A stretch of DNA of 64,000 nucleotides from Bog-1198 sp963727045 (lineage in GTDB: Bacteria > Pseudomonadota > Gammaproteobacteria > Steroidobacterales > Steroidobacteraceae). Under the pieces are notes generated by a model that saw only the letters and a program-made list of their open reading frames with translations, had not been told where the DNA came from and ran no database searches. Both the position numbers and the translations under genes were made by a program. The first letter of the stretch is position 1. Each line of letters opens with the position of its first letter. Location of the stretch: the NCBI GenBank assembly GCA_963727045.1, contig CAVSES010000001.1:1302001-1366000 (forward strand). The letters are read 5' to 3'. Positions 1 to 8,568 of the stretch are shown here, in pieces.

Positions 1-2
1 TC

Positions 3-761
3 GTCGGCGGCGGGAATCGGGCTTTGCATCTGGAAGTCGTGAGAATCCCGGTTTACCAGCCTCTGGTCTGGCTCAAGGATGGATGGCTCGATATGCGCAG
101 GCACTGGGGAACCAGCCTGGGCTACGGCGCGTTGATCGTGGCACTCGGCTGGACGCTGCTGGTGTTTTGCGCCGTGCACCCCTACTTCATTGCGGCGGCG
201 ATTTCCGGATTCTTGCTGGTGGGCCCTCTCATGTCGGCCGGCCTGTGCGAAATGTCGAGGCGCTACTCCCTGGGGCAATCGGCGAATTTCGACGACTCGC
301 TGGAGGGCTTTGTGCGAAATGCCCCGGCGTTGTTCGAATTCGGCGTCATTCTGGCGATCTGCGCCGCCGTATGGTTCGGCGTTTCCGCGCTGCTGTTGGG
401 CACGGTGTTTCACATTGCCGCACCGGACATCCGCGAAACGCTGTACCGCGGGTTTCTGGATTCGACCAACCGCTCGCAGGTTCTGGCGTACATCGTCATC
501 GGCGGCGTGCTGGCAACCGCCGTGTTCGCGGTATCGGTGGTGGCGATACCGCTGATCATCGACCGGCACGCCACCGCCGGACAGGCGATGCGGGCGAGCC
601 TCACGGCGGTACTTCACAACATTCCCGCCATGATCTTCTGGAGCGCCTCGATTCTGGTGTTGACGGTTATCGGCTATGCGCCGCTGCTCACAGGGCTGCT
701 CATCATTGCGCCTCTGTTGGGACACGCGACCTGGCATGCGTACAAGGGCCTGATTCACTGA
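3..761 (+). CDS. DUF2189-type integral membrane protein, 5' end probably outside window
   Basis: An inner-membrane protein of unknown function. The reading frame is open to the left edge; the first in-window start is a TTG at 24 giving 245 residues, but residues encoded before it look contiguous, so the true start is probably upstream. Five or six hydrophobic segments are visible, near residues 30-52, 55-75, 104-128, 150-175 and 200-235 counted from the TTG. The layout and the N-terminal pattern of a hydrophilic lead with a WL..GW.D motif resemble the DUF2189 family of predicted membrane proteins. It ends 8 bases before the next gene, suggesting co-transcription with the dioxygenase gene. No catalytic motif is apparent. 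Confidence 0.7.
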   Translation, partial: VGGGNRALHLEVVRIPVYQPLVWLKDGWLDMRRHWGTSLGYGALIVALGWTLLVFCAVHPYFIAAAISGFLLVGPLMSAGLCEMSRRYSLGQSANFDDSLEGFVRNAPALFEFGVILAICAAVWFGVSALLLGTVFHIAAPDIRETLYRGFLDSTNRSQVLAYIVIGGVLATAVFAVSVVAIPLIIDRHATAGQAMRASLTAVLHNIPAMIFWSASILVLTVIGYAPLLTGLLIIAPLLGHATWHAYKGLIH

Positions 762-769
762 AGGCGCCC

Positions 770-1657
770 ATGCAAGATCTCCTCGCAGAACTCGATGCCG
801 AAGGGTACGCGATAGTGCGCGGCTTTCTGTCCCCCTCGGAAACGGCGCGCTTGAGCGCGGAAACCGACCGCATGTACCAGGAGGGATTGAAGCATCACGC
901 GACGTACCGGGACAGGAACCTGCTGTTCGAGGTCCTTGATGATCCCAAAGCCAAGCGGCGCGTGGTCTTGCAGGCGCACTGGACCGCGTGGCTCAGTCCG
1001 TTCATGGAGGAGGTTCGCCGCAGCGAGAAGTTCTTCTCGGTGCTCGAGCCGTTTCTGGGCGCGGACATCAAGCAGATAACGCATCAATTGCATTGGAAGC
1101 CGCCGGGCGCGAAATACACGTCGTACAGATTTCACCAGGACGCGCGTTTTCGGGAGGGCAACATCAAGGACTTCGGTTACGTGGGAAGCACCGTGACAAC
1201 GGGACTTGCCATCGATCGGCAGACGGTCGCAAACGGCGCGCTGCGGGTAATTCCGAAAAGCCACCGGTTGGGATATCTGGGCCTGTCCGACGATGGGCCG
1301 ATCATGGTCGGTCAGACGCAGGACGAGGAACTGCGGCGGGCGGGTCTCGATCCCGGGAACATCGTCACCTGCGAAATGGAACCGGGGGACCTCCTGCTCT
1401 GGACGCTATTCACCGTTCACGGGTCGGCTCCCAATATCAGCGACTATGACCGGCGCTTCATGATCAACAGCTACGTACGGGCGGCGGACAGCGAGCGCGG
1501 CGAGTGGGCCTTTCGCGGCGGCGTCTCGGCACCGCTCGGCTCGGAGCCGCAAGTGTGCAAGTACGAACTGCTGCGCGAACGGCCGGGGCCGTTTTATATC
1601 GAATCGGACTGGACTGAGGAAGCCCGTTCGGCCAGCGCCGCCAATCCGCGGGACTAG
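770..1657 (+). CDS. Phytanoyl-CoA dioxygenase (PhyH) family protein
   Basis: A 295-residue probable Fe(II)/2-oxoglutarate-dependent oxygenase. The start at 770 was chosen because the upstream extension of the frame lies entirely inside the previous gene, and the protein from this Met begins in PhyH style with an early GYAIVRGFL segment. The expected metal triad is visible as H122 and D124 (FHQD) and a distal His near 217 (TVHGS), followed by a DRRF segment near 227-230 that can bind the 2-oxoglutarate carboxylate. The family hydroxylates acyl-CoAs, ectoine, secondary metabolites and other small molecules. Nothing nearby fixes the substrate. It probably shares a transcript with the upstream membrane protein. 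Confidence 0.85.
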   Translation: MQDLLAELDAEGYAIVRGFLSPSETARLSAETDRMYQEGLKHHATYRDRNLLFEVLDDPKAKRRVVLQAHWTAWLSPFMEEVRRSEKFFSVLEPFLGADIKQITHQLHWKPPGAKYTSYRFHQDARFREGNIKDFGYVGSTVTTGLAIDRQTVANGALRVIPKSHRLGYLGLSDDGPIMVGQTQDEELRRAGLDPGNIVTCEMEPGDLLLWTLFTVHGSAPNISDYDRRFMINSYVRAADSERGEWAFRGGVSAPLGSEPQVCKYELLRERPGPFYIESDWTEEARSASAANPRD

Positions 1658-1675
1658 GAGGCCGTTCCGGCCGCC

Positions 1676-3121
1676 CTACGGCACCGCCGCCGCATTGCGG
1701 ATCGCGGCGTCTTTCAGCGCCTTCCCGATGCCGGCTGCGGCCAGGAAATAGTGTACTGACGCCCACGCAAAGAACAGCAGCATCATCTGCATGCCATGGC
1801 GTGTGGCGCCGGCCAGTGCGGAATTGCAGTCAGACTTCACCGCCGCCGTTGCCGCGGCCGCGGCCGCGCCTCCTGGACAACTGATCGCGAAGGAAGGAAC
1901 GTCCGCACCCCGTACGGAGAGCTGATGGAAATGAGCCTCGGCGAAGCGGTCGATCGCCCAACCGGTGGCCAGGGGTCCCAGTCCCAGTGCGAACACACTC
2001 AAACAGATGTACAACAGCGCGGTCGCGGTGGCGCGCCGCCGCCGGTCAACCACATTCTGAACCACACCAAACGTGGGTCCCAAGGACGCATATTGGAAGA
2101 ACCCGGCGATCGCGAGCAGCGCGGCAGCCGCCCGCCAATCTGCCTGCACCACCGCGAGCAGGTAGAACGGCACGGCAATCAGGCCGCCGAGCGCCGGCAC
2201 CAACGCGTACCAGCGGGCATGGGTTCTTCCGAGGAGGTCGGCCACGAACCCGCCGGCGATGATGCCCATGCCGACGGCGACTCCTCCCGCGAGTCCTGCA
2301 ACAACACCGACTGCCGCGTAGTCAAGATCAAAGGCGCGGCTGAAGTAGGGTGGCACGAAGGCATAGAAGCCGTAAGCCGCAAAGCCGCCGATGGTGACGC
2401 CCAACACCATGTGAAGCACCGGCCGGTCGTCAAACAATGCCTTGCCGACCGCGATCAATTCACGCAATTCCGAGGCGACCGAGAAGGGCGCCGGCGCCCG
2501 GCTTGTCAGCTTCCCGCCGATCCGGTCCGAATGCCCGCGCGCGGGCTCGCGAATGAAGACCTTGATCGCCACGGCAATTGCGATCCCAGGAAGACCCACC
2601 AGCGCGCAAGCCGCACGCCATCCCCAATGCTGGGCGACATATCCGCCCACCACCGCCGCCAACAGATACCCGAGCGAGGTGCCGCAGGAATAGATCGACA
2701 GCGCAGACGTGCGCCGATACGGCCCGAAATAGTCCGAAATCAGGGAATGCGCGGGCGGCGAGCATCCCGACTCGGCGACGCCCACACCCATTCTGATCAG
2801 GAGAAGCTGGGGGAAGCTCACCGCCGCGCCGCACAGCGCACTCAATGTGGACCAGACCACAAGCGCGACCGTGATGATGTTGACGCGGCTGACGCGCTCG
2901 GCAAGGCGGGCCATGGGGATCCCGCCGAACGCATACAGCAGGGCGAAGGCCGATCCCCCGAGCAGTCCCAACTGCGTGTCGGTGAGCTTCAGATCGAGCT
3001 TCATCGACTGACCGATGATGGAAATGATGGTGCGGTCCATTGCATTGAAGGTGTATGCCGTCATGAGAAGCAATACCACGGCGCGCTCGTAGGCCGCGGA
3101 ATAGACCGGCTGGGTTTCCAT
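1676..3121 (-). CDS. MFS transporter (spinster/anion-cation symporter-like)
   Basis: A 481-residue major facilitator superfamily permease of the inner membrane with about 12 hydrophobic segments. The first helix carries NAMDRTIIS, and LGLLGGSAFALLYAF followed by a basic GIPMARLAERVSR loop matches the MFS signature between helices 2 and 3. These features are typical of the spinster-like branch. An unusual Ala-rich periplasmic loop with two Cys lies near residues 405-445. The substrate is unknown. It is convergent with the dioxygenase gene and lies downstream of the topoisomerase gene on the same strand, with two small hairpins in between. Confidence 0.85.
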   Translation of the reverse strand: METQPVYSAAYERAVVLLLMTAYTFNAMDRTIISIIGQSMKLDLKLTDTQLGLLGGSAFALLYAFGGIPMARLAERVSRVNIITVALVVWSTLSALCGAAVSFPQLLLIRMGVGVAESGCSPPAHSLISDYFGPYRRTSALSIYSCGTSLGYLLAAVVGGYVAQHWGWRAACALVGLPGIAIAVAIKVFIREPARGHSDRIGGKLTSRAPAPFSVASELRELIAVGKALFDDRPVLHMVLGVTIGGFAAYGFYAFVPPYFSRAFDLDYAAVGVVAGLAGGVAVGMGIIAGGFVADLLGRTHARWYALVPALGGLIAVPFYLLAVVQADWRAAAALLAIAGFFQYASLGPTFGVVQNVVDRRRRATATALLYICLSVFALGLGPLATGWAIDRFAEAHFHQLSVRGADVPSFAISCPGGAAAAAATAAVKSDCNSALAGATRHGMQMMLLFFAWASVHYFLAAAGIGKALKDAAIRNAAAVP

Positions 3122-3135
3122 TGGGGCATTCTAGT

Positions 3136-3170
3136 CTCCGCCGGATGCGGCGGAGCGCGCTTTTGCGCGC
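3136..3170 (-). terminator. Two adjacent GC-rich inverted repeats between topoisomerase IB and MFS genes
   Basis: CTCCGCC (3136-3142) pairs with GGCGGAG (3149-3155) across a 6-base loop. GCGCGC (3155-3160) pairs with GCGCGC (3165-3170) across TTTT. On the minus strand they follow the topoisomerase stop by about 12 bases and sit just before the MFS start. There is no T-tract after the stems, so an intrinsic terminator is only one possibility; they could be a leaky terminator or an mRNA processing or stability element. Confidence 0.35.
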
Positions 3171-3181
3171 GATCGCAGCGG

Positions 3182-4258
3182 TCAGGCTTCTTCGCGCAGG
3201 AATGCCAACACGAGGGCTTCGGCCTTGCGGGGCGCGGCGAGACTCAGGGAGCCGTTGAAGACCTTGTGAATGACGCCCGACCGCCAGGATTCGAAGACCG
3301 CCGGGTTGATATACGACTTGCGGCAGACCGCGGGCGTATTGCGGAGCTTCGCCGCCACCTGCTTGACCACCTCCGCGATCTCGCCTTTCAGCGCTCGTTC
3401 GCTGGGCGGCTCCGGCAGCGGCGTGCGCGCAAGCAAGGTGATGGCGTGAAGGGTGGCTCCCCAGGTGCGGAAGTCCTTGGCGGTGAAGTCCTCGCCCATG
3501 GCTTCGCGCAGATAATCGTTCACCTGCCCTGAATCGATCGGGCAGCGCTGACCGTCGTCGCTCACGTACTGAAACAGATGCTGTCCCGGAATCTCCTGGC
3601 AGTGCCGGACGATCTGTGCGATGCGCCTGTCGTCGATGTGCACCTCGTGCTGCACGCCGCCCTTGCCGCGAAAATTCAGCACGGCGCGCCCGTCCCGGAT
3701 GAAACTCACGTGCCGGTTGCGCAGCGTCGTAAGGCCAAAGCTCTTGTTCTCCCTGGCGTACTCGGTATTGCCGATGCGAACTCGCGTTGCATCGAGAATA
3801 CCGACGACCACCGCCAGCACCTTTTCGCGCGGCAGACCGGGCAACCCCATGTCGCGGCGCAACTTGCGCCGTAATTTGGGCAGCGCCTCGCCGAATGCGA
3901 CCATGCGGTCGAACTTCGCGCTGTCGCGAACCTGGCGCCACTCCGGATGATAGCGGTATTGCTTGCGGCCGCGCGCGTCGCGGCCCGTGGCCTGCAGGTG
4001 GCCGCGCTCCTGCATGGAAATCCACACGTCTCTATACGCGGGAGGAATCGCGAGACTCGCGATGCGCTTGAGCTCCTTCGCTGCGGCGAGCCGGCGGTTC
4101 TCCGGGGTGAGGTAACGAAAGCCCTTGCCCGCGCGCAGGCGGCGTATCCCGGGCTCCGCGTCCGACACGTAGATGAGGCCGGCCTCCACCGCCATTTGCG
4201 CCGCTTCGGCGGCGACGCCGGTGAGTGATGAAACGGTTTGCGAAGATCTCAAGCTCAT
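3182..4258 (-). CDS. DNA topoisomerase IB (poxvirus/bacterial type)
   Basis: A 358-residue enzyme that relaxes supercoils by forming a transient 3'-phosphotyrosyl link. The N-terminal domain has the characteristic GKGFRYLTPENR and AIPPAYRDVWI segments. The catalytic domain shows the Arg of the TRVRIGN motif, the Lys in FRGKGG, the KDFRTWGAT helix with a downstream His, and the nucleophilic Tyr at about 316 in SYINPAVF. Length agrees with bacterial TopIB proteins (about 320-380). It stands alone on the minus strand; upstream lies a 167-base gap with a 13-bp direct repeat. Family assignment is firm; TopIB is an accessory, patchily distributed enzyme in bacteria. Confidence 0.95.
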   Translation of the reverse strand: MSLRSSQTVSSLTGVAAEAAQMAVEAGLIYVSDAEPGIRRLRAGKGFRYLTPENRRLAAAKELKRIASLAIPPAYRDVWISMQERGHLQATGRDARGRKQYRYHPEWRQVRDSAKFDRMVAFGEALPKLRRKLRRDMGLPGLPREKVLAVVVGILDATRVRIGNTEYARENKSFGLTTLRNRHVSFIRDGRAVLNFRGKGGVQHEVHIDDRRIAQIVRHCQEIPGQHLFQYVSDDGQRCPIDSGQVNDYLREAMGEDFTAKDFRTWGATLHAITLLARTPLPEPPSERALKGEIAEVVKQVAAKLRNTPAVCRKSYINPAVFESWRSGVIHKVFNGSLSLAAPRKAEALVLAFLREEA

Positions 4259-4318
4259 GGCGTCGGATTGTTAGCCATTCGAAAGTCCTCCCGCTAGGGA
4301 CATTCGCACCGAGCTGGT

Positions 4319-4344
4319 AATTCTGTGACGCAATTCTGTGACGC
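4319..4344. repeat. Perfect 13-bp tandem duplication upstream of topoisomerase IB
   Basis: The unit AATTCTGTGACGC occurs twice back-to-back at 4319-4331 and 4332-4344. It lies in the 167-base gap between the start of the topoisomerase gene (4258) and the end of the APC permease gene (4426), both on the minus strand. It could be a direct-repeat operator or a simple slippage duplication. The rest of the gap (4259-4318, 4345-4425) shows nothing I recognise. Confidence 0.6.
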
Positions 4345-4425
4345 AATATATGGAACATGTTGTCGGCCCTCTCCTACACAATTCGGAGGCTCCCCCGCCG
4401 GCCGTATTTGTCTTAATTCCGGCTC

Positions 4426-5760
4426 TCAGATTTCCAGCGCAGTCTTCTTCCTCGCAAGCGCAAGCACGAGAAAGTAAAGGATGCCGAGCACGATCCAGCA
4501 GCCGCCGAGAACCTTGGCTGCGTGGTCCATTTCGTAGAGCACGTAAACGATGATGGCGAGGCCTGTCAGCGGAAAAACCAGGTGCTGCAGCCAATCTCCG
4601 CTGCGCAGGCGGAAAAAATAGTGGGTCACCACGGATAAATGCAGGAGCACGAAGCCGCTGAGCGCGCCGAAATTGACGACGCGGGTCAGATCGTCCACGC
4701 GGTCGGCGAACAGCACCCCGACCAGAAGCGAAACCCCGGCGACCGCGAGGGTGCTGACGTACGGAGTCTTGTAGCGGGGATGAACCCTGGCGAGGAGCGA
4801 GGGCAGTTTTCCGTCGCGGGCCATTGCAAACAGGATTCGCGCCACGGCGGCCTGGGCCGCCATCGCATTGGCGATGGCCGATGCGATCACAACGGCCAAA
4901 ATGGTGACGAGCCGCAGCCACGGGCCGCCGGCGCGCTCGGCCACCTCGTAAAACGCCGTCTCCGGCGAGGCGAAGCGCATGCCCCGCGCCAGATCGGCGG
5001 CCACCCAGGTTTGCAGCATGAACAACGCACCGACCAGGACCAGGGCAAGCACGGTAGCCCGACCCACCGCGTTCTGATTTCCGCGGCTTTCTTCGGAGAG
5101 CGTCGATATGCCATCGAACCCGAGAAAAGACAGCACCGCAATCGATGTGGCGCCGGCCACCGTCGACAAGCTAAAAACCCGGGGGTCGTAGATCGGCCGC
5201 AGCGTCAGGCCGCCCGCGCCGGCGCCGCGATACAGGGCCATCAAGCCCAGCGCGAGAAACAGCGCCAGGGTCGCCAATTCCATCACGAGCATGTACCGGT
5301 TCACACGAGCCGTAAACCCTATGCCCAGCAGATTGACCGTTGCATTGAACGCGATGAAGCCCGCCAGCCACGCCCAGGGGGGAACCGAGGGAAAAATCGG
5401 CCGCAGCGCCACTGCACTGAACAAATACAGGAGCGAGGGCACCAGAATGTAGTCGAGCAGGATCAGCCAGCCGGAGAGGAATCCGGCGATCTCGTGGAGT
5501 CCGCGCTGCGCATACGTGTAGACCGATCCCGCCAGGGGAAATGCGCGCGACATCGCGGCGTAGCTCAGCGCGGTGAAAAACATGCCGGCGAGGCCGACCA
5601 GGTAGGCGAGCGGCACCATCCCCCGGGCATCATTCCAAACAAAACCGAACACGGAGTAAGGCGCGATCGGCACCATGAAAATCATGCCGTAAATGACCAG
5701 ATCCTTGAGCGTCAGGACCCGGTTCAGTTCTTCCTTGTATCCGAAGTCTTGTAACGGCAT
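4426..5760 (-). CDS. APC superfamily amino acid/amine permease
   Basis: A 444-residue inner-membrane permease with about 12 hydrophobic segments. The first helix region carries a glycine-containing YGMIFMVPIAPYSVFG stretch, and a later FGFDGISTLSEE segment matches the conserved helix-6 region of the APC family (amino acid-polyamine-organocation). The resemblance is to the putrescine/amino-acid branch, but the substrate cannot be assigned. It diverges from the acetamidase gene across 61 bases, which invites the idea of uptake of an amine or amide that the neighbour hydrolyses; this is inference from position only. Confidence 0.88.
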   Translation of the reverse strand: MPLQDFGYKEELNRVLTLKDLVIYGMIFMVPIAPYSVFGFVWNDARGMVPLAYLVGLAGMFFTALSYAAMSRAFPLAGSVYTYAQRGLHEIAGFLSGWLILLDYILVPSLLYLFSAVALRPIFPSVPPWAWLAGFIAFNATVNLLGIGFTARVNRYMLVMELATLALFLALGLMALYRGAGAGGLTLRPIYDPRVFSLSTVAGATSIAVLSFLGFDGISTLSEESRGNQNAVGRATVLALVLVGALFMLQTWVAADLARGMRFASPETAFYEVAERAGGPWLRLVTILAVVIASAIANAMAAQAAVARILFAMARDGKLPSLLARVHPRYKTPYVSTLAVAGVSLLVGVLFADRVDDLTRVVNFGALSGFVLLHLSVVTHYFFRLRSGDWLQHLVFPLTGLAIIVYVLYEMDHAAKVLGGCWIVLGILYFLVLALARKKTALEI

Positions 5761-5821
5761 GCGCCGCAGTTTATTTGATTATTGTCCCTTTTGGGGCGCC
5801 CCGGATTCCGTACAATGCGCC

Positions 5822-6760
5822 ATGGTTGCTGCGCACCGACACACCATCCACCAATACCATCATGGGTGGGATAACAGTCTCGCCCCGGCGGCGCGCATCG
5901 CGCCCGGCGAGACATTGGAATTCGACGTTGCGGACGCATCCGGTGCGCAGCTCCGCCCGACCTCCACCGTCGCGGATGTGTCAAAGCTGGATTTCTCCAA
6001 GGTCAATCCGGTCGCGGGTCCGGTGTTCATCGATGGCGCGCAGCCGGGCGACGTGCTCAAGATCACCTTGTTGTCCTTCGACCCATCGGGCTGGGGATGG
6101 ACCGCGAATATCCCGGGATTCGGGCTGTTGGCGGAAGAGTTCAAGGAACCCGCTTTGCATCTGTGGCGCTACAACCCGCAGACCCTGGCGCCCGCCCTGT
6201 TCGGCCGATGGGGCAAGGTGCCGTTGAAGCCGTTCACCGGCACGATTGGCGTTGCTCCCGCCGAGCCCGGGCTGCACAGCATCGTGCCGCCCCGCCGCGT
6301 CGGGGGGAACATGGATGTCCGCGACGTTTCGCTGGGTAGTGAGTTGTATCTTCCGGTCGAGGTGCCCGGTGCCCTGTTCTCGGTGGGCGATACGCATGCC
6401 GCACAGGGAGACGGAGAGGTGTGCGGCACGGCCATCGAAAGTCCGATGCGCGTTGCGCTGCAATTCGACCTGCTGAAACACCAGCCGCTCGCCTTCCCGC
6501 GTTTCAGAACTCCAGGCCCCGTCTCACGGCACCTCGACGCCAAGGGGTACGAGGTCACCACCGGCATCGGGCCCGATCTGATGGAGGCGGCGCGGGAATC
6601 CGTGCGTTCGATGATCGAGTTGTTGACCCGCCAGCACGGAATGCCGGCGATCGACGCCTACCTGTTGTGCAGCGTCTGCGGCGACCTTCGCATCAGCGAA
6701 ATTGTCGACATCCCCAACTGGACCGTCTCGTTCTACTTTCCACGGATCGTATTCGACTGA
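5822..6760 (+). CDS. Acetamidase/formamidase family protein
   Basis: A 312-residue protein of the FmdA/AmdA family, which hydrolyses formamide, acetamide or related short amides to ammonia and the acid. Support comes from the N-terminal HHGWDNSLAPAARIAPGE segment, the GDVLKITLLSF region, the GNMDVRDVSLGSELYLPVEVPGALFSVGDTHA core with acidic and His residues suited to metal binding, and the C-terminal AYLLCSVCGDLRISEIVD. The ATG at 5822 gives the right family N-terminus; upstream extension of the frame reads into the promoter gap. A TACAAT lies only 5 bases before this ATG, so the promoter is unclear. Cytoplasmic; probably nitrogen scavenging. Confidence 0.88.
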   Translation: MVAAHRHTIHQYHHGWDNSLAPAARIAPGETLEFDVADASGAQLRPTSTVADVSKLDFSKVNPVAGPVFIDGAQPGDVLKITLLSFDPSGWGWTANIPGFGLLAEEFKEPALHLWRYNPQTLAPALFGRWGKVPLKPFTGTIGVAPAEPGLHSIVPPRRVGGNMDVRDVSLGSELYLPVEVPGALFSVGDTHAAQGDGEVCGTAIESPMRVALQFDLLKHQPLAFPRFRTPGPVSRHLDAKGYEVTTGIGPDLMEAARESVRSMIELLTRQHGMPAIDAYLLCSVCGDLRISEIVDIPNWTVSFYFPRIVFD

Positions 6761-6870
6761 CCGTACGCGGGTATCGCGCGATGGACGACGCTCTGTCAAC
6801 TGACCGGCTAGTCCGCCGTTATGTCACTTATGGTTACAATACACCCCGATCATGGGTGGGAGCATCGTTC

Positions 6871-7455
6871 ATGAACATGACCAGGCAATTCGCGGCCCTC
6901 ATCGGATGCGCGGCGCTCGTCTCGGGTTCCGCATGGGCCGACCAACCAGCGGCGCACGAGCCGGGAGTTTGGCAGAAGCACCAATACTCGTTCGCCTTCA
7001 TGGGCTTCACGTCCACTTATTCCTGCGATGGGCTGGCCGATAAAATCAAGCTGCTGCTGATAGCGGCCGGAGCGCGACGCGATTCCAAATCGCTTGCCGG
7101 TGCCTGCGCGTCGGGGTTCGGGCAACCCGATAAGTTCGCGAGGGCCGATCTGACGTTCTATACGCTGGCGCCAGGCGCTTCGGATGCGGCGCCGGACGCC
7201 AAACCAGTCGATGGCGTATGGCGGTCCGTCTCCTTTGCCAACCGCTCGCCGCAGGAGCTTGGGGTCGGGGACTGCGAACTCGTCGAGCAGTTCCGCCACA
7301 ATGTGCTGCCGATGTTCACGACGCGCAACATGGAAGATAGAACCACGTGCATTCCGAATCAGGAATCCGGATCGCTGATTAGTCTGCGGTTTGAATCCTT
7401 CGCGGCAGCACCCACCGGCCGGCACCCACCCCCGGCTCAGCCGGGAGGCGCGTAG
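6871..7455 (+). CDS. Hypothetical secreted protein
   Basis: A 194-residue protein that I do not recognise. The ATG at 6871 is preferred over one at 6781 because it follows a GGGTGGGAG purine stretch and begins a convincing signal peptide (MNMTRQFAALIGCAALVSGSAWA, cleavage after about residue 23). The mature part has four Cys (YSCDGL, GACASG, GDCEL, TTCIPN) that could form disulfides, as expected for a periplasmic protein, and ends in a Pro/Gly-rich tail. It follows the acetamidase gene by 110 bases and is convergent with the next gene. No function can be given. Confidence 0.65.
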   Translation: MNMTRQFAALIGCAALVSGSAWADQPAAHEPGVWQKHQYSFAFMGFTSTYSCDGLADKIKLLLIAAGARRDSKSLAGACASGFGQPDKFARADLTFYTLAPGASDAAPDAKPVDGVWRSVSFANRSPQELGVGDCELVEQFRHNVLPMFTTRNMEDRTTCIPNQESGSLISLRFESFAAAPTGRHPPPAQPGGA

Positions 7456-7493
7456 CCAGCCAACCCCCCCATTCCCCGATACACTTCGATGCG

Positions 7494-8315
7494 TCACGGG
7501 TGTTCGTCCCGCAAGCGGCCGCCGAGCGCCGCGGCGACGCTTGCGATGAAGGCACCCACCAACATGGCAAGGGCGATGTAGATCGCCGTCTTTGCCGCCA
7601 CCTTTCGCGCGGAGTCGGCTTCCGCTTTGATTTTCGTCTCGGCGTCCTGCGCGGCGGCAATGAATTCATCAACGCGCTTCTGTGCATCGGCCCGCGGCAC
7701 GCCGGTCCTTGCGGCGACCAATTCAGCCAGATAGCTGCGATCGGCGTCCGGGACCCCGCCCGATGACCATGCATTCGCCACAATGTGGGCAGCTTCGATG
7801 CGTGGATCGCTCGATGGCTGGCCGGTGGTGGCGCTGCCGCCGGTGGAGCGGAACAACTTGTCGACACCGTAGGCGTCCCACCGCGAGTTCACTTGCGCAG
7901 AGGTGCTTGCGGTCGCGCCGCGCGCCGCCTCGAATGAGGATGTGCCGACCACAGCCGCCACCAATACCGTCGCCACCGCCCACGTCACGAATCCGTGCGC
8001 CGTGTCGCGAAAGAATACCTCGTGCGTGTGCGTGCCGATCCACCGGGTGCGCAGCCTTCCCGTGATGTAGCCGCCGAACAGCGAGGACACCCACTGCATC
8101 ACGATGAGCCATATGACCGTCGTAATCGCAAACGTGGTCGCCGTGGCGCCGTGGCCCGGCCAGGGGGAAATGACGGCGAATCCTAGTCCGGAACCCAGCG
8201 CGATCAGCACGAGCGACACCGACGAGGCAACGAATGCGCCGGCAACGATTGCAGGCCAGGACGCGGCAGATCCCGTGCGCCCGTTGTCGAGACGCGCTTC
8301 CATCGATTGTTCCAT
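7494..8315 (-). CDS. Integral membrane protein of unknown function
   Basis: A 273-residue inner-membrane protein. The ATG at 8315 is chosen over a TTG at 8330 because GGGAG lies 5-6 bases upstream. Hydrophobic segments lie near residues 20-45, 62-85 and 105-128 and again at the C-terminus (IYIALAMLVGAFIASVAAAL), ending in a short charged tail. Between them is a hydrophilic Ala-rich domain (about 135-235) with an amphipathic, probably coiled, DAETKIKAEADSARK stretch. Similar proteins in other proteobacteria lack a settled function. It lies 15 bases after a 26-residue membrane microprotein gene on the same strand, so the two are likely co-transcribed. Confidence 0.7.
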   Translation of the reverse strand: MEQSMEARLDNGRTGSAASWPAIVAGAFVASSVSLVLIALGSGLGFAVISPWPGHGATATTFAITTVIWLIVMQWVSSLFGGYITGRLRTRWIGTHTHEVFFRDTAHGFVTWAVATVLVAAVVGTSSFEAARGATASTSAQVNSRWDAYGVDKLFRSTGGSATTGQPSSDPRIEAAHIVANAWSSGGVPDADRSYLAELVAARTGVPRADAQKRVDEFIAAAQDAETKIKAEADSARKVAAKTAIYIALAMLVGAFIASVAAALGGRLRDEHP

Positions 8316-8330
8316 GTGCGCTCCCGCCAA

Positions 8331-8411
8331 TCAGCGATGCGAACACATGGCGAGCAACAAGATGATCGGAAGGGGAACACCCAGCAACCAAAGCAGAATT
8401 CCGCGGCCCAT
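8331..8411 (-). CDS. 26-residue single-span membrane microprotein
   Basis: A very short gene supported by a good ribosome site: GAAGGA ends about 8 bases before the ATG at 8411. The product begins MGRGILLWLLGVPLPIILLL and ends in a short polar tail, so it is almost wholly one membrane span with a Gly/Pro kink. I recall closely similar 25-30-residue reading frames (MGRGILLWLLGIPIPIIILL type) annotated in many proteobacteria; this is memory, not a search. It is followed directly by the 273-residue membrane protein gene, which suggests a small accessory subunit or an independent stress-related microprotein. Confidence 0.6.
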   Translation of the reverse strand: MGRGILLWLLGVPLPIILLLAMCSHR

Positions 8412-8568
8412 GTTTGTATTCCTTCGGAGATGTTGTTTAGATGAGAGCGCAGCCGCCCACCCATCAGCTGAGGAAACATTGCGCGAGTTCGCGGGCTTTA
8501 TCCATTCTCGTTTTGATTTATCGAATGTCAGGCGTTTCTTACGCCCCGCGGCGCGGTGTATCGCCGCC

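Noticed and set aside
1796..3532. Long open frame on the plus strand opposite the MFS and topoisomerase genes (578 codons)
   Set aside because: It lies antisense to two well-supported genes, has the Arg/His/Gln-rich composition typical of high-GC antisense frames, and shows no domain pattern.
5811..5816. TACAAT before the acetamidase start as a -10 box
   Set aside because: It is only 5 bases from the ATG and has no -35 at 16-18 bases, so it would need a leaderless message; left unannotated.
6781..6870. Upstream ATG at 6781 as the start of the secreted hypothetical protein
   Set aside because: It would bury the signal peptide behind about 30 polar residues; the ATG at 6871 has a better ribosome site.
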